Source: Candidatus Faecalibacterium faecigallinarum (GTDB taxonomy: Bacteria > Bacillota > Clostridia > Oscillospirales > Ruminococcaceae). From it: a stretch of 60,730 nt of DNA. Position numbers and translations under genes: made by a program. This document shows positions 7,718 to 16,165 of this stretch, in pieces (the first letter of the stretch is position 1; the number at the start of each line of letters is the position of its first letter). The notes below the pieces were generated by a model. That model was not told the origin of the DNA and ran no database searches. It saw nothing but the letters and a program-made list of their open reading frames with translations. The DNA is taken from contig DWWN01000041.1 of the NCBI GenBank assembly GCA_019119685.1, positions 1-60,730 on the forward strand, read 5' to 3'.

Positions 7718-8329
7718 ATGGCAAAACTTTATTTCCGATACGGCGCGATGAACAGCGGCAAGAGCACCGCCCTGATGCAGGTTGCGCACAACTACGAAGA
7801 ACAGGGGATGCGGGTGCTGATCCTGAAACCGCAGGTGGACTCCAAAGGCGGCGGCGAGCTGGTCAGCCGGCTGGGGGTGCGGCGGAAAGCCGACCTGCTG
7901 ATCCGCCCCAGCGACGACGTGTTCCTGGCGGTGGAGGCCGACCGCGCTGCCCACCAGACCCCGCTGGCCTGCGTTTTGTGCGACGAGAGCCAGTTCTTCA
8001 CCCCTGCCCAAGCCGAGCAGCTGTTCATGGTCACGGTGGACCTGGGCATCCCGGTGATCTGCTACGGGCTGCGCAGCGACTTTTCCCTCCGGGGGTTCCC
8101 CGGCTCCACCCGTTTGATGGAACTGGCCCACACCATTGAGGAAATGAAGACCATCTGCTCCTGCGGGCGCAAAGCCATCTGCAACGCCCGCAAGGTGGGG
8201 GGCCGGTTCGTTTTCGAGGGCGAACAGGTGGCCATCGACATGGAGAACGACGTCCAATATGTCAGCATGTGCCCCCAGTGCTACTTCCGGGAGCGGCGGG
8301 CTTTTTATGCCGCCCGCGGCGAAAAATAA
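7718..8329 (+). CDS. tdk: Thymidine kinase
   Basis: A 203-residue protein matching type II (TK1-like) thymidine kinases, which phosphorylate salvaged thymidine with ATP. The P-loop is GAMNSGKST (residues 9-17), and CDESQFF carries the catalytic acid region. The C-terminal part has two cysteine pairs (CSCG near residue 149 and CPQC near 187) that bind zinc in the lasso domain. Length is normal. It begins 18 nt after rex behind a weak GAAAGG site, so translation may be modest. A GC-rich hairpin about 70 nt downstream probably ends the transcript. Confidence 0.95.
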   Translation: MAKLYFRYGAMNSGKSTALMQVAHNYEEQGMRVLILKPQVDSKGGGELVSRLGVRRKADLLIRPSDDVFLAVEADRAAHQTPLACVLCDESQFFTPAQAEQLFMVTVDLGIPVICYGLRSDFSLRGFPGSTRLMELAHTIEEMKTICSCGRKAICNARKVGGRFVFEGEQVAIDMENDVQYVSMCPQCYFRERRAFYAARGEK

Positions 8330-8401
8330 CTTTCCATCGCCGGGGCCGCTCTGCACAGCGCGTCCCATCCCGTGCAAATGTTGCCCACACAGGCCCTGTG
8401 C

Positions 8402-8427
8402 GCCGCGGCTGTCCGCCGCGGCGTTTT
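8402..8427 (+). terminator. Probable terminator of rex-tdk
   Basis: GCCGCGGC repeats as an inverted pair around TGTCC and is followed by GTTTTC. The T-run is short, so termination may be partial. Confidence 0.5.
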
Positions 8428-8561
8428 CGCGCTGGTTTTAAGCGGCGAGCAGCCGGCGCGCTTTTCGGGCAGTCCATAGAAAGGGCCGGGCAAAATCGTT
8501 AATATATCAGCAATTTAAAAACGAATCCCGTCACTTTTCCCTAAAATCTGTGCAAATCGCT

Positions 8562-8725
8562 GTTGTGTACAAGTTGCACAACTTTTTGTTTCAAGTTTGG
8601 ATATTTCGGCAAAGGCTCCGAAAGGCCCGGTTTCAGTACAGCAAGATATGCGCGTTTTTGCCTTTCAAACCACAATTTGCGTCTTTCTTTTCGCGCAGTT
8701 TTTTGTTATCATAGTTGTATACAAA
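8562..8725 (+). promoter_or_regulatory. Pair of GTTGTRTACAA operator-like sites
   Basis: GTTGTGTACAAG at 8562-8573 and GTTGTATACAAA at 8714-8725 are 152 bp apart, and both centre on the TTGT-RT-ACAA pattern. GntR/FadR-type regulators of sugar-acid genes bind similar TTGTATACAA palindromes, which would fit a pectin-use locus. No GntR regulator is in the window, so the binder is unknown. Confidence 0.4.
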
Positions 8726-8782
8726 GGGGGTCTGCGATAGCCCCCTGAGAGTTTTGTGTTTTACAATTAGGAGGAGAAAAAA

Positions 8783-10156
8783 ATGAGCAACGCAATTTCC
8801 CGTCGTGACTTCCTGAAGGTCACCGGTGCTGTAGGCGCAGCCGGCCTGTTGGCTGCCTGCGGCGGCGGCAGCAGCTCTTCTACTGCAGCTGCCAACTCCG
8901 CTCCCGCTTCTGTTGCCGCTCCCACGGGCGACGCCGTCGAGCTGAGCATCAGCTGGTGGGGCGGCGAGTCCCGCCACGAGGCCTACCAGAAAGCCATCGC
9001 CGCTTTCAGCGAGGCCAACTCCAACGTCACCGTCAACCCCACCTTCGCCGCATGGTCCGGCTGGGAGGACACCATGTCCACCAAGTTCGCCGGCGGCGTG
9101 GCCGAGGATGTCTGCCAGGTCAACTGGAACTGGCTGTACAACTATTCCGGCAACGGCCAGACCTTCATCGACCTGAACAGCGTGTCCGATTACATCGACC
9201 TGTCCCAGTGGGATGAGACCGTCCTGAACACCTGCGTGGTCGCCGATATGCTGCAGGCCATCCCCGTTTCGATGACCGGCCGTATCTTCTACTGGAACAT
9301 GACCACCTTCAACAAGGCCGGCATCACCGAAGTGCCCAAGACCCTGGACGACCTGATGGCCGCCGGCGCCGCTTTCCAGAGCCAGCTGGGCGATGACTAC
9401 TATCCCCTGCACCTGGGCGGCTACGACCGCATGATCATGATGGTCTTCTATCTGGAGTCTGTCTACGGCAAGGACTGGGCTGATCCTGCCACCTCCACTC
9501 TGAACTACACTGCCGACGAGATCGCCGAGGGCCTGGACTTCATCAAGAGCCTGGTGGACAACCACGTCGTCATGCCTCTGCCCACCTACTACGGCAACAA
9601 CGGTTCTACCGCCGCTCACCAGTCCAACGAGTGGATCACCGGTAAGATCGCCGGCATCCTGGAGTGGGATTCTTCCGCTTCCAAGTATCAGGACGCTCTG
9701 GACGACGAGAACAAGGCTGGCTTCACCGTCGGCGAGGAGATCAAGTTCGGCGATTACAACGGCGGCTTCACCAAGGTTTCCATGGGCCTGGCCATCACCC
9801 AGACCTGCCAGCATCCCGCCGAGGCTGCCATGCTGGTCAACTACCTGCTGAACGACGAGGAAGGCGCTGCCATCATGGGTTCCGAGTGCGGCATCCCCGC
9901 TTCCAAGGCTGGCCTGGCCGCCGCTGAGGCTGCCGGCGCTGTGGACGAGCTGGTCAACGAGGCCAACAGCAAGGTCATGGCCTTCTGCGCCTTCCAGCTG
10001 GACCCCCTGTTCGAGCACAACAACCTGAAGGCTGACGGCACTGGCATTTACCAGGAAGTCTTTGATACCATCGATTACGACGGCGTGTCCGGTGCCGAGG
10101 TCGTTGACGTTCTGCTGGACGGCATGGAGAGCGTCGGCTACACCATCAACGCATAA
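8783..10156 (+). CDS. Carbohydrate ABC importer, substrate-binding lipoprotein (CUT1)
   Basis: A 457-residue extracellular solute-binding protein (SBP_bac_1 type). The N-terminus has a twin-arginine-like SRRDFLK motif (residues 6-12) followed by a lipobox LAAC (Cys26), so it is exported, perhaps folded, and anchored by lipid. A Ser/Ala-rich linker leads to the mature binding domain. Two permease genes follow, and the GH28 and GH105 genes nearby point to pectic oligosaccharides as the ligand. That is an inference from context. No ATPase gene is present, as is common for CUT1 systems that share an MsmK-type ATPase. Confidence 0.88.
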   Translation: MSNAISRRDFLKVTGAVGAAGLLAACGGGSSSSTAAANSAPASVAAPTGDAVELSISWWGGESRHEAYQKAIAAFSEANSNVTVNPTFAAWSGWEDTMSTKFAGGVAEDVCQVNWNWLYNYSGNGQTFIDLNSVSDYIDLSQWDETVLNTCVVADMLQAIPVSMTGRIFYWNMTTFNKAGITEVPKTLDDLMAAGAAFQSQLGDDYYPLHLGGYDRMIMMVFYLESVYGKDWADPATSTLNYTADEIAEGLDFIKSLVDNHVVMPLPTYYGNNGSTAAHQSNEWITGKIAGILEWDSSASKYQDALDDENKAGFTVGEEIKFGDYNGGFTKVSMGLAITQTCQHPAEAAMLVNYLLNDEEGAAIMGSECGIPASKAGLAAAEAAGAVDELVNEANSKVMAFCAFQLDPLFEHNNLKADGTGIYQEVFDTIDYDGVSGAEVVDVLLDGMESVGYTINA

Positions 10157-10204
10157 TTCGTTTTTGTAAGGCTCCTTTTGCAAAAAGGCAGCTGTGCGGA
10201 CAAT

Positions 10205-10260
10205 GCGCCAACGGGAGGGGCGCCTGCATCCTTACAAGATTCGGGTGCCCCTCCTTTTCC
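10205..10260 (+). terminator. Partial terminator between binding protein and permease genes
   Basis: GGAGGGGC pairs with TGCCCCTCC across a 30-nt loop and is followed by TTTT. Such a structure after a binding-protein gene usually lowers expression of the downstream permeases relative to the binding protein. Confidence 0.55.
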
Positions 10261-10370
10261 GGCGCAGCTTTGGGCTTTTTGCCTGATAGTTTTGCGCTTT
10301 TGACCAGTGTTTTGCGGCACGATGCTGCTATTTTGAAGAAAAAACACACCTAAAAAGGAGGAATCCCCTG

Positions 10371-11297
10371 ATGAAAGCAAACAATGCGCCTGCGGTCGGG
10401 CGCACGCCGTTTCAGAAGTGGTGCGACAAGTACCAGGGCCTTTTCTACCTGATTCCCTGGATCATCGGCTTTGTCGTGTTCAAAGCAGTTCCGTTCGGCC
10501 AGTCGCTGTACTACAGCTTCACCGACATGAACTTCTTCAACGGCATCAGTGAATACGGCCTGATGAACTACATCGAAGCCTTTACCAGCGACCGTATCAC
10601 CAAGTCGCTGATCACCACCTTCCAGTATTCGTTCATCACCGTGCCCCTGAAGCTGGTCTTTGCTCTGTTCATTGCGTACATCCTGAACTTCAACATCAAG
10701 TTCGTCAACCTGTTCCGCACCGTCTACTACATCCCGTCCATCCTGGGCGGCTCGGTGGCCATCGCCGTGCTGTGGCGCGCGGTCTTCCGTGACGACGGCC
10801 TGATCAACACCCTGATCAAGATGCTGACCTTCGGCGCTTTCGACGGCCCGTCCTGGCTGTCTGACCCCGATTACGCCCTGTGGGTCATCTGCCTGCTGCG
10901 TGTGTGGCAGTTCGGTTCCGCCATGGTGCTGTTCCTGGCTGCTCTGAAGGGCGTGCCCGCCGACCTGTACGAGGCCGCCACCATCGACGGCGCAGGCAAG
11001 TGGCGTCAGTTCTTCTCCATCACCGTCCCCATGATCACCCCCATCATCTTCTACAACCTGGTTACCCAGATCTGCCAGGCGTTCCAGGAATTCAACGGCC
11101 CCTACATCATCACCAACGGCGGCCCGCGCAACGCTACCACGCTGATCGCCCTGCTGGTTTACCAGTACGCCTTTAAGCAGAACGAAATGGGCATGGCCTC
11201 CGCTCTGGCCTGGATCATGTTCATCATCGTCTGCGTGCTGACGATCATCGCGTTCACCAGCCAGAAGAAGTGGGTCTACTACTCGGATGAAAGGTAA
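10371..11297 (+). CDS. Sugar ABC importer permease 1 (CUT1, MalF-like)
   Basis: A 308-residue protein with six predicted membrane helices and the coupling-loop motif EAATIDGAGKWRQFFSITVP near residue 205 that contacts the ATPase. N-terminal residues are polar, and the first helix begins near residue 25. The start at 10371 follows AAGGAGG. The partner permease begins 11 nt after its stop. It pairs with the binding protein upstream to import oligosaccharide, probably pectin-derived. Confidence 0.88.
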   Translation: MKANNAPAVGRTPFQKWCDKYQGLFYLIPWIIGFVVFKAVPFGQSLYYSFTDMNFFNGISEYGLMNYIEAFTSDRITKSLITTFQYSFITVPLKLVFALFIAYILNFNIKFVNLFRTVYYIPSILGGSVAIAVLWRAVFRDDGLINTLIKMLTFGAFDGPSWLSDPDYALWVICLLRVWQFGSAMVLFLAALKGVPADLYEAATIDGAGKWRQFFSITVPMITPIIFYNLVTQICQAFQEFNGPYIITNGGPRNATTLIALLVYQYAFKQNEMGMASALAWIMFIIVCVLTIIAFTSQKKWVYYSDER

Positions 11298-11308
11298 GGT
11301 GAACTAGT

Positions 11309-12166
11309 ATGGGAATGAAAGCTGCGCACCGCATCGCTACCTTTTTTAAGTACTTCGTCCTGATCCTGGTTGGCCTGATCATGATCTATCCCCTGCTGTG
11401 GATGGTCAGCGCCACCTTCAAGGACAACAGTGAGATCTTTGCAGGCATCAGCCTGTGGATCAAGAACCCCACCCTGGAGGGCTACCGCAACGCCCTGAAC
11501 GACTTCGGCGGCTCCATCAACATCATCCAGGCCATGATCAACACCTACAGCTACGTGATCCCCAAGGTGATCCTGACGGTGGTCTCGGCCTGCATCGCCG
11601 CCTACGGCTTCGGCCGCTTCGACTTCCCCGGCAAGAAGATCATGTTCAGCATCATGCTGTCCACCCTGTTCCTGCCCCAGGTCGTTCTGAACGTTCCCCA
11701 GTTCCTGCTGTACAACAGCTTCGGCTGGATCAACAGCCCCTTCTACCTCGCCATCTGGGTCCACTGCGCATTCGCTACCGAGACGTACTTCGTCTACCAG
11801 CTGATCCAGTTCCTGCGCAATGTCCCCCGTGACCTGGACGAGGCTGCCTCCATCGACGGCTGCAACTCGTTCCAGACCCTGTACAAAGTCATTGTCCCCA
11901 TGCTGCTGCCCGCGCTGGTCTCCTGCGCGCTGTTCCAGTTCATGTGGAGCTGCAACGACTTCATGGGCCCGCTGCTTTACGTCTCCACCCCCGCCAAGTA
12001 CCCCATGTCCCTGTTCGTCAAGCTGTCGATGGACGGCGATACCGGCTTCGCGTGGAACCGTATCCTGGCTTTGTCCCTGATCTCCATCCTGCCGCAGCTG
12101 ATCGTCTTCTTCTGTGCACAGGACCAGTTCGTCGAGGGTATCTCGGCCGGCGCAGTCAAGGGCTGA
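11309..12166 (+). CDS. Sugar ABC importer permease 2 (CUT1, MalG-like)
   Basis: A 285-residue permease with six predicted helices and the coupling motif EAASIDGCNSFQTLYKVIVP near residue 185. It is the second half of the membrane channel with the gene at 10371. The start at 11309 has an AAGGTGA-like site; the next in-frame methionine (residue 3) is an equally plausible start. The operon ends at a strong bidirectional terminator shared with the AraC gene on the other strand. Confidence 0.87.
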   Translation: MGMKAAHRIATFFKYFVLILVGLIMIYPLLWMVSATFKDNSEIFAGISLWIKNPTLEGYRNALNDFGGSINIIQAMINTYSYVIPKVILTVVSACIAAYGFGRFDFPGKKIMFSIMLSTLFLPQVVLNVPQFLLYNSFGWINSPFYLAIWVHCAFATETYFVYQLIQFLRNVPRDLDEAASIDGCNSFQTLYKVIVPMLLPALVSCALFQFMWSCNDFMGPLLYVSTPAKYPMSLFVKLSMDGDTGFAWNRILALSLISILPQLIVFFCAQDQFVEGISAGAVKG

Positions 12167-12202
12167 TGTTCCCCTGCTGAGCGGCGCCCCGGCGTCCCGC
12201 TG

Positions 12203-12242
12203 AAAAAGATCCCCTGTGCTTTACCGGCACAGGGGATTTTTT
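12203..12242. terminator. Bidirectional terminator between permease and AraC genes
   Basis: ATCCCCTGTGC pairs with GCACAGGGGAT across a 7-nt loop, with A5 before and T6 after, so it can stop transcripts from both converging genes. Confidence 0.9.
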
Positions 12243-12249
12243 GCGAGGT

Positions 12250-13083
12250 TTATTCCTTGCCGCTGCGGCAGGCTTTGCGGTACTGCATAGGGCTGACCCC
12301 CACCTGTTCCCGGAAGACCCGTCGGAAGTGGGCCGTGGTGGAAAAGCCCGTCTCCTCGGCCACGTCGTTGATGCCGAGGTCGGTGCTCTCCAGCAGGCGG
12401 CGCGCCGCCTCGATCCGCCGCACGTTGATAAAGTCCACGATGGACTGCCCCGTCACCCGCCGGAACAGCCGGCTGAGGTAGTAGGGCGACAGATAGAACT
12501 GCGCCGCCACGCTGCTGAGGGTCAGCTTCTGGTTGTAGTTGGCGGTCAGGTAGGCGCAGATCTTTTCGATGGTCTCGTTGCGGGGCTGGGACGCGCTGCC
12601 GCCCTCGGCGGCGGCCTCCTTGCCCACATAGTGCATCAGCAACGACAGGTACAGCCTGCCGGGGCAGTCCGGCTCCTGCCAGGCCCCGGCTGCCAGTTCC
12701 AGCAGGGTGTGCACCCGGTTGGACCACACCGGGTCCCCCAGCAGGACCAGCGGGCCCTTGCTGCCGTCCAGCAGGCGGGCTTTTTGCACCTCGGTCATCA
12801 TTTCCAGAGGGAAGCGGCAGCCCAGCAGTTCGGCGGGCCAGCCCCCCGCGGGCTCGAAATCGCAGTCCCGCCGGCCCAGCAGCAGCACGCTGCCGGGGCC
12901 TGCGCCCACGCCGCCCTCCGGGCCCTGGTTCCAGAACAGCATCCCGCTGCCGCTCAGCACCATGAACAGGCACCCTTCCCCGCTGCCGGCGCTCAGCAGG
13001 CGGGCCGGGCCTGTCAGCTGCAGCGCCTCCACCTTCAGTTTGCCGTCCTGGCCGCTCTTTTTGCTCCCCGCGTCGTTCTTCAC
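12250..13083 (-). CDS. AraC-family transcriptional regulator
   Basis: A 277-residue protein with an N-terminal cupin-like sensor half and a C-terminal double HTH (about residues 175-275): ICAYLTANYNQKLTLSSVA and FYLSPYYLSRLFRRVTGQS form the first HTH, and VAEETGFSTTAHFRRVFRE the second. The sensor half keeps the PGSVLLL turn seen in sugar-responsive members. I chose the GTG at 13083 because a GGGGGG tract precedes it; ATG codons at 13113 or 13116 would add about ten residues but lack a ribosome site. It lies between the importer and the GH28/GH105 genes and is divergent from the latter, so it probably controls this locus. Confidence 0.85.
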   Translation of the reverse strand: MKNDAGSKKSGQDGKLKVEALQLTGPARLLSAGSGEGCLFMVLSGSGMLFWNQGPEGGVGAGPGSVLLLGRRDCDFEPAGGWPAELLGCRFPLEMMTEVQKARLLDGSKGPLVLLGDPVWSNRVHTLLELAAGAWQEPDCPGRLYLSLLMHYVGKEAAAEGGSASQPRNETIEKICAYLTANYNQKLTLSSVAAQFYLSPYYLSRLFRRVTGQSIVDFINVRRIEAARRLLESTDLGINDVAEETGFSTTAHFRRVFREQVGVSPMQYRKACRSGKE

Positions 13084-13161
13084 GACGTTCCCCCCTTTTT
13101 CCGTTTTTCTCATCATAACACATTCACACCACGCGAAACAATAGCGAGAGGATGATTTTCT

Positions 13162-14718
13162 ATGAAATTGACCTTGATCCGCGCCATGACCCGCAGCGCC
13201 GTCTTTGAGCTGGAGAACGGCCTGTGCTTCCGCCCGGCCGAGCCCTTTGCCGTCTTTCTGGACGGCCAGGAAGTCTACGCCGCCTGCAACACCAACGTCT
13301 TTTCGGTCTATTCGCTGCTGCCGGGCCGCACCTATACCCTGACCGTCCGGGCCAGCGGCGAGGAGCTGACCCTGGACTTTGCCACCCGGACCGAGACCTT
13401 CTTTGTGGACGCGTCCCGCTACGGGCTGGTGGGGGACGGCGTCACCGACAACACCGCAAAGCTCCAGGCGGCCCTGTCCACCTGCCCGCCGGGCGGCACC
13501 GTCTACCTGCCCGCCGGCCGCTACCGCTCGGCCAGCCTGTTCTTGAAGAGCCACACCACCCTCTACCTGGAAAAGGGCGCGGTGATCCTGGGCGACAACG
13601 ACCGCACCCACTACCCCATCCTGCCCGGCGTCCTGCCCAGTGAGAACGAGGTGGACGAATACTACCTCACCGGCTGGGAGGGCAACCCCCTCGACAGCCT
13701 GGCCAGCCTCATCAACGTCACCCAGGCCGAGGACGTGACCATCACCGGCGAGGGCGAGATCGACGCCGACGCCCAGCACGGCGACTGGTGGCAGGACGTC
13801 AAGAAAAAGAAGATCGCCTGGCGGCCCCGCACCGTCTCCATCACCGACAGCCGCTATGTGGTGCTGCACGGCGTGACGGTCAAAAACAGCTACTCCTGGA
13901 CCATCCACCCCATGTTCTCCACCGGGCTGGACCTGCTGGACTTCAAGATCCGCAACCCCTACAACGCCCCCAACACCGACGGCATCGACCCCGAGAGCTG
14001 CGTCAATACCCGCATCATCGGCGTGGACATCCACGTGGGCGACGACTGCATCGCCATGAAGGCCAGCAAGGTCTTTTTGGGCATGAAGCTGAAAAAGAGC
14101 TGCAAGAACACCGTCATCCGCAACTGCCTGCTGGACAAGGGCCACGGCGGCATCGTCATCGGCAGCGAGATGTCGGGCGGCGTCAAGGACATGGTGGTCA
14201 CCCAGTGCCTGATGGACCACACCGACCGGGGCCTGCGGGTCAAGACCCGGCGCGGCCGCGGCAAGACCGCCGTCATCGACGGGCTGGTGTTCCACAACGT
14301 GGAGATGCAGGGCGTGAAAGCCCCCTTCGTCATCAATATGTTCTATTTCTGCGACCCCGACGGCCACAGCGACTATGTCCAGTGCCGCCAGGCCATGCCG
14401 GTGGACGACTACACCCCCCGGCTGGGCAGCCTGACCATGGAGGACATCCGGGCCACCGGCGCCCAGTTCGCCGGCTGCTACTTCGACGGCCTGCCCGAAA
14501 TGCCCATCGGCGAGATCATCATGCGCAACGTCCACATCACCTTTGACCCCAACGCCCAGGCCGGCCAGGCCGCCATGGCCGACGGCCGCCCCCTGGTCAA
14601 AAAGCTGGCCATCTACGCCGAGAACGTCAAGAAGATCGAGCTGCACAACGTCCAGATCGAAGGGTACGAGGGCGAGCGGCTCCAGTTTGCCAATGTCGGC
14701 AGTTTTGAGGAGGATTGA
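13162..14718 (+). CDS. GH28 family polygalacturonase-type glycoside hydrolase
   Basis: A 518-residue protein. Residues 1-80 are a small beta domain. From about residue 85 (the VGDGVTDNTAKLQ motif) it has the right-handed beta-helix of GH28. All four family motifs are present: NTD (271-273), GDD (293-295), GHGG (327-330) and RVK (359-361). The aspartates at 273, 294 and 295 are the expected catalytic set. No signal peptide is visible, so it should act in the cytoplasm on imported oligosaccharides, most likely as an exo-acting galacturonidase or rhamnogalacturonase. It is translationally close to the GH105 gene that follows. Confidence 0.92.
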   Translation: MKLTLIRAMTRSAVFELENGLCFRPAEPFAVFLDGQEVYAACNTNVFSVYSLLPGRTYTLTVRASGEELTLDFATRTETFFVDASRYGLVGDGVTDNTAKLQAALSTCPPGGTVYLPAGRYRSASLFLKSHTTLYLEKGAVILGDNDRTHYPILPGVLPSENEVDEYYLTGWEGNPLDSLASLINVTQAEDVTITGEGEIDADAQHGDWWQDVKKKKIAWRPRTVSITDSRYVVLHGVTVKNSYSWTIHPMFSTGLDLLDFKIRNPYNAPNTDGIDPESCVNTRIIGVDIHVGDDCIAMKASKVFLGMKLKKSCKNTVIRNCLLDKGHGGIVIGSEMSGGVKDMVVTQCLMDHTDRGLRVKTRRGRGKTAVIDGLVFHNVEMQGVKAPFVINMFYFCDPDGHSDYVQCRQAMPVDDYTPRLGSLTMEDIRATGAQFAGCYFDGLPEMPIGEIIMRNVHITFDPNAQAGQAAMADGRPLVKKLAIYAENVKKIELHNVQIEGYEGERLQFANVGSFEED

Positions 14719-14723
14719 ACACC

Positions 14724-15866
14724 ATGACACACCAGGAAATTCTCACCATGCTGGGCGAATACGTCGATTATCTGATCGCCCATTCCAGCGCCGAGGCCCC
14801 CATGTGGAACATCGAGAAGGTGCGCAGCGGCCAGCCCAACAAGTGGAACTACATCGACGGCTGCATGATCACCGCCTGCCTGAGCTTGTACCACACCACC
14901 GGCGACAAAAAATACCTCGACTTTTCCAAAGACTTCATCGACTGGTTCGTCCAGCCCGACGGCAGCATCAAGACCTATGACCCCGAGGAATACAACCTCG
15001 ACAACGTCAACCAGGGCAAGAACCTGTTCATCCTCTACGACATCTTCGGGGACGAGAAGTACCGCAAGGCCATCGACGTCATCGACAGCCAGCTGAAAGG
15101 CCAGCCCCGCACCAAGGAGGGCAACTTCTGGCACAAGAAGATCTACCCCTGGCAGGTCTGGCTGGACGGCGCCTACATGGCCCAGCCCTTCTATATGGAG
15201 TACGAGACCCGCTTCAACAAGATGAGCGGCTGCATCGACAGCTACCGCCAGTTCATGAACATCCAAAAGCATATGCGGGACGAAAAGACCGGCCTTTACT
15301 ACCACGGCTACGACGAGAGCCGCCAGATGTACTGGGCCGACCCCGTCACCGGCTGCAGCCCCAACTTCTGGCTGCGGGCCATGGGCTGGTTCATGGTGGC
15401 CATGGTGGACGTGCTGGAACGGATGGACGAGCAGCTGTACAACGAGTACCGCGGCATCCAGGCCATGCTCAAGCAGACCATCGAGGACATCCACAAGTAC
15501 CAGGACGAGGAGACCGGTATGTTCTGGCAGGTGATCGACCACGGCGGCGAGGAGGGCAACTACCTCGAGACCAGCGGCACCGCCCTGTTTGCCTACGCGG
15601 TGCTCAAGGGCGTGCGTCTGGGCCTGCTGCCCAAGCGGATGCGCGCCTGGGCTGAGAAAGCCTTCTACGGCGTCTGCGACAAGTACCTGTCCAAGAACCC
15701 GGACGGCAGCCTGCAGCTGGACGGCATCTGCCTGGTGGCGGGCCTGGGCGGCCCCCAGCACCGGGACGGCAGCCTGGCCTACTACTACAGCGAGCCGGTG
15801 GTCTGCAACGACGCCAAGGGCGTCGGGCCTCTGGTGCTGGCCTACACTGAAATGATCGCAAAGTAA
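14724..15866 (+). CDS. GH105 unsaturated glucuronyl/rhamnogalacturonyl hydrolase
   Basis: A 380-residue protein of the GH88/GH105 (YteR/YesR) family, which removes the unsaturated uronic acid left at the non-reducing end by pectate or rhamnogalacturonan lyases. Two aspartate sites fit the family, in WNYIDGCM (about residue 40) and WLDGAYMAQPF (about residue 146). No signal peptide is seen, so it acts in the cytoplasm. The ATG at 14724 is chosen because GAGGAGG lies 10 nt ahead, inside the end of the GH28 gene, showing translational coupling. A TTG at 14715 would sit too close to that site. No lyase gene is in the window. Confidence 0.92.
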   Translation: MTHQEILTMLGEYVDYLIAHSSAEAPMWNIEKVRSGQPNKWNYIDGCMITACLSLYHTTGDKKYLDFSKDFIDWFVQPDGSIKTYDPEEYNLDNVNQGKNLFILYDIFGDEKYRKAIDVIDSQLKGQPRTKEGNFWHKKIYPWQVWLDGAYMAQPFYMEYETRFNKMSGCIDSYRQFMNIQKHMRDEKTGLYYHGYDESRQMYWADPVTGCSPNFWLRAMGWFMVAMVDVLERMDEQLYNEYRGIQAMLKQTIEDIHKYQDEETGMFWQVIDHGGEEGNYLETSGTALFAYAVLKGVRLGLLPKRMRAWAEKAFYGVCDKYLSKNPDGSLQLDGICLVAGLGGPQHRDGSLAYYYSEPVVCNDAKGVGPLVLAYTEMIAK

Positions 15867-15875
15867 CCTTCGCAC

Positions 15876-15918
15876 AAAAAGCCCCTGCTGTTCGTGAATG
15901 GACAGCAGGGGCTTGTCA
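15876..15918. terminator. Hairpin after the GH28-GH105 operon
   Basis: AAGCCCCTGCTGT and ACAGCAGGGGCTT pair across a short loop 13 nt after the GH105 stop. The plus-strand T-run is poor. Confidence 0.65.
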
Positions 15919-16024
15919 TTTGCAGGCAGATATGCTATTGTATAGTTGGATACTGTCGATTTGGCGGCAGCGGTGCGTTCCCCTCTCTTTCTACTTCGTG
16001 TTGTTTGCAGGGGGCGCTTCTTTG

Positions 16025-16063
16025 CCCCCTGTCTCTTATTTTGGTAAGAAAGGGGGGCTTGTC
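16025..16063 (+). promoter_or_regulatory. Hairpin masking the ribosome site of type I toxin 1
   Basis: GCCCCC followed by TCTCTT pairs with AAGAAA followed by GGGGGGC, with one mismatch and one bulge, folding the G-rich ribosome site just before the toxin start into a stem. This would keep the full-length toxin mRNA poorly translated. Confidence 0.55.
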
Positions 16064-16165
16064 ATGGTCACACTTTCCGAGCTTATCCAGGTTGGAATCC
16101 TGGTCGTCGGCGTGATTGAATTGGTCCTCCATCTCATTGAGCTGGACAGGCACCATCGGCAATAA
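16064..16165 (+). CDS. Type I toxin 1, small hydrophobic holin-like peptide
   Basis: A 33-residue peptide beginning MVTLSELIQ, with one hydrophobic helix (about residues 8-24) and a charged tail ending DRHHRQ. This is the layout of the putative holin-like toxin family of Firmicutes, which act at the cell membrane. It is 33 of 33 residues alignable without gaps to the peptide at 30332-30433. A G-rich ribosome site lies within a hairpin upstream. The transcript would end at a two-way hairpin shared with a convergent antisense RNA that has a near-consensus promoter. Function is inferred from this architecture; toxicity is not shown by sequence. Confidence 0.8.
   Translation: MVTLSELIQVGILVVGVIELVLHLIELDRHHRQ

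Larger units (their letters stand above)
8330..8782 (+). other. Intergenic region between tdk and the sugar-binding protein gene
   Basis: This 450-nt stretch holds no gene. It contains a GC-rich terminator-like hairpin (8402-8427), an AT-rich middle, and two near-identical motifs GTTGTGTACAAG (8562-8573) and GTTGTATACAAA (8714-8725). The second is centred on a perfect palindrome TTGTATACAA close to where the promoter of the sugar ABC operon should lie. The start codon at 8783 follows a strong TAGGAGGAG site. Confidence 0.6.

Noticed and set aside
13084-14730. Upstream extension of the AraC frame to about 826 codons
   Set aside because: The extension lies antisense to the GH28 gene and has shadow composition. 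The AraC protein has a normal length from 13083.
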